A stretch of 64,000 bases of DNA from an uncultured Eubacteriales bacterium (GCA_900545935.1 URAP01000001.1:62001-126000); one strand, 5' to 3'; shown: positions 49,473 to 58,845, counted from the first letter of the stretch. Made by a program: numbers and translations. Notes: generated from the sequence alone by a model not told the origin.

Positions 49473-51413
49473 TTATTTTTCGACTTCGGCACCGCCGTTT
49501 TCGATATGGGTGGTCTCTCCGTCGGTGTGTGCTGTCTCGCGATCGGAAGCCTCCGGAGAATGCTCAGGCACAGCCGCCTTATCGGAGCTGCGATGCTTAC
49601 CCTTTTCGCTCTTTTTGTCCTTTTTGCCCTTCTCGATGGGCTCTGCTGCAGGAGCGGGAGCAGCTGCTACTGCATTCGCCGATGCGGCAATGCGAGCCAT
49701 CTCTTCCTCCTCGAGCATGCGGTATGCGACCTTTCCGACCAGCGTTTTCGGCATATCGTCTCGAAATTCGATGTCGTAAGGCATAGCGTACTTGGCTATG
49801 TTCTTGCGGCAGTAGGCGAGCAGCACCTGTTTTGTTTCGTCGTTCGCGGGAACACCCGCAGCGAGCTTGACAAATGCCTTTACCTTCTGCATCTTATACG
49901 GATCGGGCACACCGATAACACAGCTCATTTGAACATATTCGTGTGCATCGAGAATGTTCTCTATCTGACCCGGATAAACATTGTAGCCGGAGGTGATTAT
50001 CATGCGCTTTGCTCTTCCGCGGAAGTATACAAAGCCCTCCGTATCCATCATACCGAGGTCGCCTGTGTGGACCCATGTCAGACCGTCGTCGCCGACGCGA
50101 AGAGTCTCGGCGGTCTCGTCGGGATGATTCATATATTCCTTCATTACGGTAGGACCGGCGAGCAGTATCTCACCCTCCTCACCGTAAGGAAGCTCCTCCC
50201 CGCTCTCGCGATTAACGATCTTGATATATGTATCCGGGAACGGAACACCGATGCTCCCCTCCTTAAACATATGCGGAGGAGTAAGGCAGCAAGCGGTGAC
50301 CGTCTCGGTCGTGCCATAGCCCTCGCGTACCTGAATAACACTCTTATGATCGTATAGGAAACGGTCAAGCTTCTTTTTAAGCTCGACGGAAAGCGAATCT
50401 CCGCCGGAGAATACACCCTTTAGGCAGGAGAGGTCGGTTCCGTTCATTGTCGACAGGCGAAGCAGCGCCTCATAGAGCGTTGGCACGCCCGCAATAAAAT
50501 TGCATCTGTATTTTATCAGCAGCTTTGCATAGCTCTTAGCGGTGAAGCGAGGAACAAGTATACATCTTCCGCCCTGAGAGAGCATTGTGTGGATGCACAC
50601 GCCGAGACCGAAGCCGTGGAAAAGCGGCATGGCTGCAAGCATGGTATCGCCAGGGCGAAACATCGGATTTGCAGCGATGACCTGCTGACCGAGTGCGTTG
50701 AAGTTGAGATTTGTCAGCACGATTCCCTTCGTCGTTCCGGTCGTACCACCGGAATAAAGAATGACAGCGGGATCGGTTGGCTTGCGCTTGACGCGATAAT
50801 TATAGAAGCAGCTCTTACCGAGACGTATAAACTCCTTCCATCTGATAATCGGCGCGTCGTCCGGTATCTTTGCTATCTTTCTGCCCTCGGTGAGCATGTA
50901 GCCGGTGCGCAGCGGATTCGACAGCTCATCCTTTATGCTCGCGATAACAATATTGACGAGCGGCGTATTCTGTCTGATACGCTCAAACTTTCCGTAAAAT
51001 TGATCGAGCGTTATCGCGGTAACGCTGCCGGACTCACAGAGATAGAATTCTATCTCCTTCTCTGCCGACAGCGGATGTATCATATTTGCTATACCGCCGA
51101 TAAGGTTGACGGCATAGAACATGTATATTGCCTGCGGACAGTTCGGCATGGCGATGGTGACTCTGTCGCCCTCGCGCACACCTATAGTACGCAGCGAGCG
51201 CGCGCAGGAATGCACCATCTCGACAAGGTGAGAATAGGTCTGTCCTCTGCCCATAAAGTCAAAGGCAACGGCGCGCGGATTTTTGCGTGCGACAGCCTCT
51301 ACAGCCTCAAACATCGTACCGGCAAAATAGTCAAGATGCATCGGAACTCCGCCGAGATGTCCCTCCCACGGAGTCTTGACCCGAACCGGTGCTGCGGGTA
51401 TTTCAAACTTCAT
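49473..51413 (-). CDS. Acyl-CoA ligase (AMP-forming) with a disordered tail
   Basis: 646-residue adenylate-forming enzyme. Motifs: ILYSGGTTGTTKGIVLTN (P-loop, about 219), REGYGTTETVTACC (about 370), TWVHTGDLGMMD (about 450), FRGRAKRMIITSGYNVYPGQ (about 465) and PKTLVGKVAYR with the C-domain Lys (about 562). It activates a carboxylic acid, probably a fatty acid, as acyl-AMP and then acyl-CoA. The last about 70 residues are an Ala/Pro/Lys/Glu-rich extension (AAAPAPAAEPIEKGKKDKK) without fold, unusual for the family. The ATG overlaps the stop of the E2-like gene by 1 nt (TGATG), so the two products are made together. Confidence 0.93.
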   Translation of the reverse strand: MKFEIPAAPVRVKTPWEGHLGGVPMHLDYFAGTMFEAVEAVARKNPRAVAFDFMGRGQTYSHLVEMVHSCARSLRTIGVREGDRVTIAMPNCPQAIYMFYAVNLIGGIANMIHPLSAEKEIEFYLCESGSVTAITLDQFYGKFERIRQNTPLVNIVIASIKDELSNPLRTGYMLTEGRKIAKIPDDAPIIRWKEFIRLGKSCFYNYRVKRKPTDPAVILYSGGTTGTTKGIVLTNLNFNALGQQVIAANPMFRPGDTMLAAMPLFHGFGLGVCIHTMLSQGGRCILVPRFTAKSYAKLLIKYRCNFIAGVPTLYEALLRLSTMNGTDLSCLKGVFSGGDSLSVELKKKLDRFLYDHKSVIQVREGYGTTETVTACCLTPPHMFKEGSIGVPFPDTYIKIVNRESGEELPYGEEGEILLAGPTVMKEYMNHPDETAETLRVGDDGLTWVHTGDLGMMDTEGFVYFRGRAKRMIITSGYNVYPGQIENILDAHEYVQMSCVIGVPDPYKMQKVKAFVKLAAGVPANDETKQVLLAYCRKNIAKYAMPYDIEFRDDMPKTLVGKVAYRMLEEEEMARIAASANAVAAAPAPAAEPIEKGKKDKKSEKGKHRSSDKAAVPEHSPEASDRETAHTDGETTHIENGGAEVEK

Positions 51414-52282
51414 CAGTAATCGACCTCCTCGGAGAGCGGCTGCTCGAGCAGCTCGGGGTTTTCAAGCAGATGGCGCATCAGACGCACCGAGCGCGAGAAA
51501 TAATAGCCGTCGGCAATGCGCTCATCGACCGTCAGACCGAGGTCGATGCTCATGCGCATCTGAGCGTTTCCGTCATCATCAAAAAACGGGCGCTTCTTCT
51601 TTTCGCCTACAACGACAAAGAGTGAATTCGTTCCCCAGTTAGTCAGGTGGTGATACCCTGCATGCAGCTTTATTGAACCGAGGTTGGACAGCATGACCGT
51701 CGAATACTGCGGGTCGCTCGCGATAAGTCCTTTCGGCACCCATCCGTGACGGTCACAAAATCTCATAATACTAAGAAACACTCTCATAACAGGGCGCGGT
51801 ATCTTAGAGACAATGTCCATGCTTTCCGTAGAAGCATCGTTCTTCTTTACATCCCTGCACTCGGTTACGATGCGTTCGATTTCCGAATGAATGGTGTCGA
51901 GCGTATCGTCGGGATGCGCATGAATAAAGGCAAGCGCCTCACCGGAGGCGTCGGAAAACTGCTTCTTTACCACGAATGCAGCCGTCAACTCGTTACGCTC
52001 GTAAATATTGTTGTTTACGATAAACCGATTCATCTTCGGACGCAGCGTGACCGTACGCAGCATTGCGGTGATTATCAGCTGAAATATATTATACTTATAG
52101 CCGTCGTTACCCTCATTACGCCGTGCAAGATAATCCTCGGCAGCGCTTAAATCGAGCTGCTCCGAGATAAAAGCCTCATTATCAGCACGGTTAGGCAGAA
52201 TATGCGGCACAATTATATGCATTGAATCAAGATCGCGAAGAAGCTTACCGTCCTTACGATCGCCGAATCTCTTAGCTGACAT
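51413..52282 (-). CDS. E2/CAT-like acyltransferase lacking the catalytic His
   Basis: 289-residue protein with the fold of 2-oxo acid dehydrogenase E2 catalytic domains: RPKMNRFIVNNNIYERNELTAAFVVKK, VMLSNLGSIKLHAGYHHLTNWGT and a final LGLTVDERIADGYYFSRSVRL. No lipoyl or E1-binding domain is present. In E2 and CAT the active site reads HxxxDG; here it is ERIADG, with Glu in place of His, so ordinary acyl transfer is doubtful. The start 52282 is preferred because the predicted promoter puts the transcription start at about 52386; the frame is open to 52387. It is translationally coupled to the acyl-CoA ligase. Confidence 0.78.
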   Translation of the reverse strand: MSAKRFGDRKDGKLLRDLDSMHIIVPHILPNRADNEAFISEQLDLSAAEDYLARRNEGNDGYKYNIFQLIITAMLRTVTLRPKMNRFIVNNNIYERNELTAAFVVKKQFSDASGEALAFIHAHPDDTLDTIHSEIERIVTECRDVKKNDASTESMDIVSKIPRPVMRVFLSIMRFCDRHGWVPKGLIASDPQYSTVMLSNLGSIKLHAGYHHLTNWGTNSLFVVVGEKKKRPFFDDDGNAQMRMSIDLGLTVDERIADGYYFSRSVRLMRHLLENPELLEQPLSEEVDY

Positions 52283-52392
52283 TACAGTTCCGTTCCCGCC
52301 GTGCGGCGAGTTCCTCTCATTATGAATAGCAGTGTCGAAAACACAGATCTTTGCGCGTCGCAGCAAGCTGCGCAGACGCTCAATCACTATAT

Positions 52393-52421
52393 ATTATATA
52401 TCATTTGTTACGTCTATGCAA
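52393..52421 (-). promoter_or_regulatory. Possible promoter of the E2-like/acyl-CoA ligase operon
   Basis: On the minus strand TTGCAT, 17 bp, TATAAT. The -35 is weak, the -10 perfect. The predicted start is near 52386. Confidence 0.45.
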
Positions 52422-52527
52422 GCCTTTTGACCGATTTTTATGTCAAAAAAACATATTTTTTCCCGACTGTAAAACGGTGCCGAGCAGGTATATACATATC
52501 ATTTTCACGGAGGTTGCGAGGTAAGCT

Positions 52528-52543
52528 TATTTCCCGGGAAATA
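52528..52543. promoter_or_regulatory. 16-bp palindrome TATTTCCCGGGAAATA
   Basis: A perfect 16-bp dyad in the gap between the E2-like gene and lysR. It lies about 105 bp upstream of the weak promoter of the E2-like operon and may be an operator. The rest of 52422-52668 shows nothing I can support. Confidence 0.4.
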
Positions 52544-52668
52544 TTATCGCAACAGCATCGGCGAAATCACGGCAGCTCACCAAATCATATATAAAATGGC
52601 ATTGTGATCCCTTGCCGAGCCACGCGCCATACCATAGCAAACAACAGTCTCCCGTGAGCAGAAGCGAG

Positions 52669-53538
52669 TCAGCGTCCGCCGAGTAGTTCGGAGCAGACAG
52701 CAAGAAGCTCGCGCGCAAGCGGTGCAATTACAGCCCCGCGCTTAGTTATCAGCAGTGTCTCGGTCTCAAGCGTGGGCTCGGAGAGCGTCTTTATATCAAG
52801 CTCGCGGCACATGCTTCGCATGGATGCGGGAAATATCGCGGTCGCAAGCCCTGCACCGACCCACAGCATGGCATCGCGAGCATCATCGCAAATGCAGAAT
52901 ACCTCCGGAGTAAGTCCCTGTGACGCAAACGTCGACATTATCAGCTCCTCATACCGACGGTATATTATCAGCTTTCTGCCGATGAGGTCGGCAAGACGGC
53001 AGTGATCTGTATATTCGCATTCCGGCGGTGCAGATGTCGGTGAAACGGCAAGCATCGGCTCGTGAGAGAGGGTCAGACTGTCTACCGAATCGAGCCGCAG
53101 CGGTGTTCGAGCGACAGATATATCAATAATTCCGTCGAGCAGCAGCTGAAGCAGCGTATAGCTTGAGCCGTCGTGCACCTCAAAGCTGACATCGGGATTC
53201 AGCAATGCAAACTTCGCTATAAAGGGCAGCACGGTGGGCACTGTCGAGGAGGTAATGCCTATACGCAGCACGCGGCGCTTCCCTGCTTCGCTGACCTCCT
53301 TTTTTGTCGAATGCGCAAACTCGAGCAGATTTTCCGCCCGCTCATACAACAGCCTGCCCGCCGCGGTCAGCTCTACCCCCTTCGCACTCCTCGTAAACAG
53401 CTCCGCGCCGAGCTCTCCTTCGAGCTGTCGCAGCGAATAGCTGAGCGGTGGCTGCGACATATTCAGCTTGCGCGCCGCCTCGTTTATACTGCCCGTATCG
53501 GCTATCCTTACGAAATATTCCAGCTGTCTCAGTTCCAT
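52669..53538 (-). CDS. LysR family transcriptional regulator
   Basis: 289-residue LysR-type regulator. The winged helix-turn-helix reads MELRQLEYFVRIADTGSINEAARKLNMSQPPLSYSLRQLE (in parts, about 1-40), and the periplasmic-binding-protein-like effector domain follows (about 90-285). The start ATG 53538 follows GAGG; the frame is open 11 codons further. It is divergent from the ABC exporter genes, with about 150 bp between the starts, so it probably controls them and itself. The small ligand cannot be named. Confidence 0.92.
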   Translation of the reverse strand: MELRQLEYFVRIADTGSINEAARKLNMSQPPLSYSLRQLEGELGAELFTRSAKGVELTAAGRLLYERAENLLEFAHSTKKEVSEAGKRRVLRIGITSSTVPTVLPFIAKFALLNPDVSFEVHDGSSYTLLQLLLDGIIDISVARTPLRLDSVDSLTLSHEPMLAVSPTSAPPECEYTDHCRLADLIGRKLIIYRRYEELIMSTFASQGLTPEVFCICDDARDAMLWVGAGLATAIFPASMRSMCRELDIKTLSEPTLETETLLITKRGAVIAPLARELLAVCSELLGGR

Positions 53539-53599
53539 ACCGCACCTCGTTATATAAAAATAATATATCATATAAACAAAAACAATATTATCTGTATTG

Positions 53600-53628
53600 A
53601 GTATAATGTGTTATAATATATTTGTCAA
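53600..53628 (-). promoter_or_regulatory. Promoter of the lysR gene
   Basis: On the minus strand TTGACA, 17 bp, TATACT. It overlaps an AT-rich segment with TATAAT sites on the plus strand that probably serve the divergent ABC genes, a usual arrangement for LysR control. Confidence 0.8.
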
Positions 53629-53691
53629 TACTAAAATCAAAATCGACCCGTCGGCGCGGTTGCCGTGCAGGCAGCTCGGAAAGGCTATGAC

Positions 53692-55518
53692 ATGAAACGA
53701 CTGCTACCATATCTGCGTGAATACCGAAAGGAAAGTATTCTTGCACCGCTGTTCAAGCTACTCGAGGCAATATTCGATCTGCTTGTACCGCTCGCCGTCG
53801 CAAGGATGATAGACGGCGGGGATAACAGAAAAACCGTAATTATCTATTTCTGCGTGCTTATCGCAATGGCTGTTATAGGACTGACCTGCACCGTCGTAGC
53901 GCAGTATTTTTCCGCGCGGGCAAGCGTCGGTTTTGCAGGCAAACTGCGCTGTGCACTGTTCTCGCGTATTCAGGTATTCTCATATTCCGACATCGACGCA
54001 GAGGGCAGCGATACACTTATCACCCGCCTATCCGGCGACATCAACCAGGTGCAGAACGGAGTGAATATGGGGCTGCGCCTGCTGCTGCGCAGTCCGTTCA
54101 TCGTATTCGGCTGTACCGTGATGGCATTTACCATCAATGTGCGCTGCGCGCTGATCTTCGCCCTCACCGTGCCTGTACTATTCGCTATTACATTTCTGAT
54201 AATGAAGGCGAGTATTCCGCTGTTCGGAAAGGCGCAGTCCGGGCTTGACCGTGTAACACGCATGACACGTGAAAATCTCACCGGAGCACGTGTTATCCGC
54301 GCATTCTGCCGCGAGGAGAGCGAGATCGAGGAATTCGATGAGAGCAACCGAGCTCTTACGTCGCTTAACCTCTTTGTCGGCAGACTCTCTGCACTGCTAA
54401 ACCCGGTAACATATGTCCTGATCAATCTTGCGACTGTTTTTCTTATCAGAGAAGCCGCTGTTCGTGTCGAGCTCGGCTCGCTCGCACAGGGCGAGGTCGT
54501 TGCGCTGTATAACTACATGCTCCAGATTATCGTCGAGCTTATAAAGCTCGCGTCGCTTATCATAACGCTCAACCGTTCGCTCGCCTGTGCAGGCAGAGTT
54601 GCGGATGTTATGGCAATCGAGCCGAGCATGACTTACGTGCCCGACGGCATCGGCTCTCTTAAAGACGGCAGCGTCACATTTGACAATGTTTCGTTTACTT
54701 ATCGCGGCGCGGGTGCGCCGAGTCTTGACGGTATCAGCTTCAGCGCCCTGAGCGGCTCGACGGTCGGTATCATCGGCGGTACGGGAAGCGGAAAAACGAC
54801 GCTTATCAACCTTATTCCTCGATTTTATGACGCGACGACCGGCAATATTACGATAGGAGGACAGGATGTTCGCGGCTATTCGCGCGCCGCACTCGCCGAT
54901 GCCGTAGGAGTTGTACCGCAAAAGGCGATGCTCTTCAGCGGCACTATTCGCGACAACCTGAAATTCGGCGATAAAAATGCAACGGACGAGCAGCTGTGGG
55001 CTGCACTCGAGACAGCACAGGCGCGCGAGATAGTCGAAGGCAAGCCAGGAGGTCTTGACAGCGTCGTTGAGCAGAACGGTCGAAATTTCTCCGGAGGTCA
55101 GCGTCAGCGTCTGACGATCGCCCGAGCGCTTGTAAAAAAACCGCAGATACTCATCCTTGACGACAGCTCGAGCGCACTCGACTATGCGACCGATGCGGCG
55201 CTCCGACGCTCGCTTCGTGCACAAAAGGGCGCGACGACCTTTATCGTTTCGCAGCGTATTGCGTGCGTACGGGATGCAGATATGATACTCGTACTCGATA
55301 ACGGCAGGCTTGTCGGGCGAGGAACACACGAGCAGCTGCTCGACGGCTGCGGAGTCTACCGCGACATCTACCGCTCGCAGTTTCCTGAGGAAAAGGAAAG
55401 CACGGCACAGCGCGGGATAGGCAAAAATGAAAAAACGGCTGCCGCCCGCAATCCATTATCCGACAGTGAGAAAAACACAAATGATACCCCGGACGAAAAG
55501 GAGGTGCGCAAGGCATGA
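53692..55518 (+). CDS. ABC exporter half-transporter A (degenerate Walker B)
   Basis: 608-residue ABC half-exporter: six membrane segments (about 15-300) and an ATPase domain with GGTGSGKTTL (about 361), signature NFSGGQRQRLTIARAL (about 463) and Walker B ILILDDSSSALD (about 483). The last has Asp in place of the catalytic Glu. A charged tail of about 45 residues ends the protein. The start ATG 53692 follows AAAGG; an upstream in-frame TTG-type start is less likely. It overlaps the second half-transporter by 4 bp (ATGA). Together they form a heterodimeric exporter with one weak ATP site; substrate unknown, possibly a drug, lipid or peptide. Confidence 0.92.
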   Translation: MKRLLPYLREYRKESILAPLFKLLEAIFDLLVPLAVARMIDGGDNRKTVIIYFCVLIAMAVIGLTCTVVAQYFSARASVGFAGKLRCALFSRIQVFSYSDIDAEGSDTLITRLSGDINQVQNGVNMGLRLLLRSPFIVFGCTVMAFTINVRCALIFALTVPVLFAITFLIMKASIPLFGKAQSGLDRVTRMTRENLTGARVIRAFCREESEIEEFDESNRALTSLNLFVGRLSALLNPVTYVLINLATVFLIREAAVRVELGSLAQGEVVALYNYMLQIIVELIKLASLIITLNRSLACAGRVADVMAIEPSMTYVPDGIGSLKDGSVTFDNVSFTYRGAGAPSLDGISFSALSGSTVGIIGGTGSGKTTLINLIPRFYDATTGNITIGGQDVRGYSRAALADAVGVVPQKAMLFSGTIRDNLKFGDKNATDEQLWAALETAQAREIVEGKPGGLDSVVEQNGRNFSGGQRQRLTIARALVKKPQILILDDSSSALDYATDAALRRSLRAQKGATTFIVSQRIACVRDADMILVLDNGRLVGRGTHEQLLDGCGVYRDIYRSQFPEEKESTAQRGIGKNEKTAAARNPLSDSEKNTNDTPDEKEVRKA

Positions 55519-57296
55519 GGAAGAACAAAAAGACCGCCGGCATTTCGGCAAAGCAGACCGGTAAAAAGGTCGGCGGCATGACTACGGTAAAGCAGCTCAT
55601 GCCCTACCTCGGACGCAGACGCCTCTCCCTGCTGCTGACTCTGCTGCTCGCGGCTGCATCGGTCGTGCTGCAGCTGTATGTTCCCGTTCTGTTCGGCTCG
55701 GCGATAGATGCGCTGTCCGGCGGCGTGGATCATGCAGCCATGGGGCGCAGTCTGTTGCTTGCGGCGGCACTCGCGGCAGGCTCGGGAGTGTGCACATTCC
55801 TCATGAATCTGATTAACAACAATATTACATTCAGGGTCGTCGAGGAGCTGCGCTCGGATGCTATCCGACATCTGCAAAAGACACCTCTGTCCTATCTTGA
55901 CTCGCACAGCACCGGCGATATGCTGAGCCGCGTAACAAGTGATGTTGACATTCTCTCCGACGGACTGCTGCTCGGATTCACACAGCTGTTTTCGGGTGTT
56001 ATTACCATTATCGTGACCCTTGTATTTATGTTCTCGAGAAATATTCTTGTCTCGCTGATCGTCGTACTGCTGACTCCGCTGTCATTTCTTGTCGCAAGGT
56101 TCGTATCCTCACGTTCCTATCGTCTCTTCTGTCGTCAGAGCGAGATACGCGGACGGCAGACCGCTCTTATAGACGAGTCGGTCGGCGGGCAGAAGGTTAT
56201 TCGTGCATTCGGCTACGAGGAGCGCGCGCAGCGGAGCTTCGATGAGCTGAACGACGAGCTGACGGAATGCAGCACGCAGGCGGTTTTTTACAGCAGCCTT
56301 ACCAACCCCTCAACCCGCTTTGTAAACAATCTCGTCTATGCGGGCGTTGCGCTTGCGGGCGTTCTCCTAATCCCCGGCGGCAGTCTGACGGTCGGCGGTC
56401 TGTCCGCCCTGCTCGCTTATGCGAACAGATATATGAAGCCGTTCAACGACATCAGCTCTGTCGTTACCGAGCTGCAAAACGCGCTCGCCTGCGCAGACCG
56501 TGTATTTGAGCTGCTCGGCACCGAGACAGAATCCCCCGATGCACCGAGCGAGCTTAACGCACCGAGCGGGCAGATAGATCTTGACAATGTTTCGTTTTCT
56601 TACGATCTCGAGCGCCCGCTGATACGCGATCTCAGCCTACACGCAGAGCCGGGACGTCGCATTGCGATAGTCGGTCCTACCGGCTGCGGCAAAACGACGC
56701 TTATAAATCTGCTGATGCGCTTCTATGATGTTGATGAGGGTGAGATATCTGTTGACGGTCACGATATACGCGAGGTTACGCGTCATTCGCTTCGCCGCAG
56801 CTACGGTATGGTGCTCCAGGACACATGGCTCAAGAGCGGTACTGTACGCGATAATATCGCATTCGGCAAGCCCGACGCGACCGACGATGAAATTCTCCGT
56901 GCCGCAGAGGCTGCACACTGCCTCGGATTTATCCGCCGTCTGCCGCATGGGCTCAACACAGTAATATCGGATGACGGTCTGAGTCAGGGTCAGAAGCAGC
57001 TGCTCTGTATCGCTCGCGTTATGCTCTGCCTGCCTCCGATGCTGATACTTGACGAGGCGACCTCGAGCATTGATACCAATACCGAACTCAAGATTCAGAG
57101 TGCATTTGACCGCCTGATGCGCGGCAGGACGAGCTTTATCGTCGCACACAGACTCTCCACCATACGCGATGCGGATATCATTCTCGTAATGCGCGACGGC
57201 AGGGTCATTGAGCAAGGAAGTCATGAAGAGCTGCTCGTGCGTCCCGGCAGCTACTATGCAAAGCTGTATAACAGTCAGTTTGTCCCTTCGGTATAA
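55515..57296 (+). CDS. ABC exporter half-transporter B
   Basis: 593-residue partner half-exporter with a basic N-terminus (KNKKTAGISAKQTGKKV), six membrane segments and an ATPase domain: GPTGCGKTTL (about 391), a deviating signature LSQGQKQLLCIARVML (about 492) and a complete Walker B MLILDEATSSIDTNTE (about 512) with catalytic Glu. The Glu-containing site of this half pairs with the normal LSGGQ-type signature of half A, and the weak site of half A pairs with LSQGQ here. This is the classic split of heterodimeric exporters such as TM287/288 and BmrCD. A terminator follows 30 bp on. Confidence 0.93.
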   Translation: MRKNKKTAGISAKQTGKKVGGMTTVKQLMPYLGRRRLSLLLTLLLAAASVVLQLYVPVLFGSAIDALSGGVDHAAMGRSLLLAAALAAGSGVCTFLMNLINNNITFRVVEELRSDAIRHLQKTPLSYLDSHSTGDMLSRVTSDVDILSDGLLLGFTQLFSGVITIIVTLVFMFSRNILVSLIVVLLTPLSFLVARFVSSRSYRLFCRQSEIRGRQTALIDESVGGQKVIRAFGYEERAQRSFDELNDELTECSTQAVFYSSLTNPSTRFVNNLVYAGVALAGVLLIPGGSLTVGGLSALLAYANRYMKPFNDISSVVTELQNALACADRVFELLGTETESPDAPSELNAPSGQIDLDNVSFSYDLERPLIRDLSLHAEPGRRIAIVGPTGCGKTTLINLLMRFYDVDEGEISVDGHDIREVTRHSLRRSYGMVLQDTWLKSGTVRDNIAFGKPDATDDEILRAAEAAHCLGFIRRLPHGLNTVISDDGLSQGQKQLLCIARVMLCLPPMLILDEATSSIDTNTELKIQSAFDRLMRGRTSFIVAHRLSTIRDADIILVMRDGRVIEQGSHEELLVRPGSYYAKLYNSQFVPSV

Positions 57297-57324
57297 GAAC
57301 GAGAAAAACACTTTACTTAATATG

Positions 57325-57364
57325 TCAGACGAAGTGAGCATTTCCCCACTTCGTCTGATTTTTT
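57325..57364 (+). terminator. Terminator of the ABC exporter operon
   Basis: TCAGACGAAGTG and CACTTCGTCTGA form a perfect 12-bp stem, followed by TTTTTT. Confidence 0.92.
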
Positions 57365-57449
57365 GTACGCTGTGAAAAAAAGATATTATTTACCGGTGAA
57401 AACCGGTGTGCATCTCGGCAATTTAATCCATGCGGTTTGTCATATAGGG

Positions 57450-57478
57450 TAGACAAAGCCGACCGAATATGCTATAAT
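57450..57478 (+). promoter_or_regulatory. Promoter of the antiporter gene
   Basis: TAGACA, 17 bp, TATAAT. The predicted start is near 57486, giving a leader of about 180 nt. Confidence 0.72.
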
Positions 57479-57640
57479 GCAGAATATTGTCAAAAGCTGC
57501 AAGCATCCGGGCACTTATTAATATACAACTCGTTACTTCGATATTGCCCGTCTTCACATGCAGAGCTCACTTGCTTATCGGTTATGCGGTCGGGCGGAAG
57601 CATGTATGCAGCGGAACGATAAAACGAAAGGACGCTCTCT

Positions 57641-57664
57641 ATGTCAGAGCAAAGGTCACAGTAA
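57641..57664 (+). CDS. Possible leader peptide MSEQRSQ
   Basis: ATG 57641 has GAAAGGA 8 nt upstream, a much better ribosome site than that of the antiporter. It opens seven codons and stops with TAA at 57662-57664, 1 nt before the antiporter ATG. Ribosomes ending here could restart at the antiporter gene. It may also be chance. Confidence 0.35.
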   Translation: MSEQRSQ

Positions 57665-57665
57665 T

Positions 57666-58673
57666 ATGCTTGTTCCGGTTCTTCTTTTTATTCTCGGTCT
57701 CGTTATGCTCATCAAGGGCGGCGATTGGTTCGTAGACGGCGCGGTTGCCGTTGCGCACCGATTTCACCTGCCCGAGCTGCTCATCGGCGCTACCATCGTT
57801 TCGATAGGAACAACACTGCCCGAGGTCATGGTCTCCGCCACAAGCGCTGTCAGCGGACACGGCGAGATTGCCTACGGAAATGCTATCGGCTCGGTAATTT
57901 GCAACACTGCGCTCATCGCTGCGATAACGGTAGCCGTTCGTCCCGGAAAGGTCGAGCGCCGCTCGCTCGGACTGCCGGTCGCATTCTTCTTTATCGCAGC
58001 GGCAATATATTCGGCTGTCGCATACATTTCGGGAGAATTTACACGACCGGTCGGCATAGTATTGCTTGTGATATTCGCCGCATATATTGCGTTCAACATC
58101 TCCTCGGCGCTCGGCGCACGCAAAAAGGCATCTGCCGACAGTCTGTCCGATATCCAGCCAAGCGGCAATAACGGAGCCGCTGCGGAAACGGAGAGCGAAA
58201 TGTCGATGCTCCGTGCCGTTATTTTGCTGATAGTCGGCGCCGCGCTTATCGCTGTCGGTGCAAATCTGCTCGTCGATAACGGAACAAAAATCGCAGCCGC
58301 ACTCGGCGTACCCGAATCGGTAATTGCGCTTACCTTTGTCGCGCTCGGCACTTCTCTGCCCGAGCTTGTGACCGCGATAACATCGCTCGTCAAGGGACAC
58401 GGCTCGCTCTCGCTCGGCAATATCGTCGGCGCTAACCTGTTCAATCTCGTGCTCGTATCGGGCGTTTCCGTGACGCTCTCGCCTTTCGCTATCCCGTGCG
58501 AGAAAACTATCGGCGGCATGAACGCCTCTCTTGCGGTAGACATTCCGCTGATGATCGCCGTCATGGCTATCCTGACCGTTCCTGCCCTCATTCGCGGAAA
58601 GCTCTCACGTGCTCAGGGAATTCTCCTGCTCGCGATTTATGCGGCTTTTTGCGTATTTCAGTTTGCAGCCTAA
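57666..58673 (+). CDS. Calcium/sodium antiporter (YrbG/CaCA family)
   Basis: 335-residue membrane protein with two Na_Ca_ex repeats. The alpha-repeat motifs are IVSIGTTLPEVMVSATSA (about 44) with EIAYGNAIGSVICNTALI, and VALGTSLPELVTAITSL (about 225) with SLSLGNIVGANLFNLVLVSG. About ten hydrophobic segments; a short charged cytoplasmic loop joins the halves (about 165-185). Members exchange Ca2+ for Na+ or H+. The ATG 57666 is used because the homologous region begins there. The gene ends before a two-way terminator shared with the minus-strand ilv operon. Confidence 0.92.
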   Translation: MLVPVLLFILGLVMLIKGGDWFVDGAVAVAHRFHLPELLIGATIVSIGTTLPEVMVSATSAVSGHGEIAYGNAIGSVICNTALIAAITVAVRPGKVERRSLGLPVAFFFIAAAIYSAVAYISGEFTRPVGIVLLVIFAAYIAFNISSALGARKKASADSLSDIQPSGNNGAAAETESEMSMLRAVILLIVGAALIAVGANLLVDNGTKIAAALGVPESVIALTFVALGTSLPELVTAITSLVKGHGSLSLGNIVGANLFNLVLVSGVSVTLSPFAIPCEKTIGGMNASLAVDIPLMIAVMAILTVPALIRGKLSRAQGILLLAIYAAFCVFQFAA

Positions 58674-58794
58674 ATTAGATTTGTCCAATCGGCAATATTG
58701 ATATGTATGTGTACAGCGGCTCTGCGAACGGCGGAGACGAAATATACCGAACAGATGGCACAGAGCCGGCGCGAACAAATTATTTATAAATGTA

Positions 58795-58834
58795 AAAGCA
58801 GTACCGCCCGAGTATTCGAGTGATACTGCTTTTA
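58795..58834. terminator. Two-way terminator between the antiporter and DUF815 genes
   Basis: AAAAGCAGTA and TACTGCTTTT form a perfect 10-bp outer stem, with an inner CGAGT/ATTCG-type pairing. Both sides carry T-runs. It ends both the plus-strand antiporter and the minus-strand ilv transcript. Confidence 0.8.
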
Positions 58835-58845
58835 ATATTATGTGC

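Larger units (their letters stand above)
57297..57665. other. Region between the ABC exporter and the antiporter
   Basis: About 370 bp with a terminator at 57325-57364, a promoter at 57450-57478 and a leader of about 180 nt that encodes a possible seven-codon peptide. Nothing else is supported. Confidence 0.6.
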
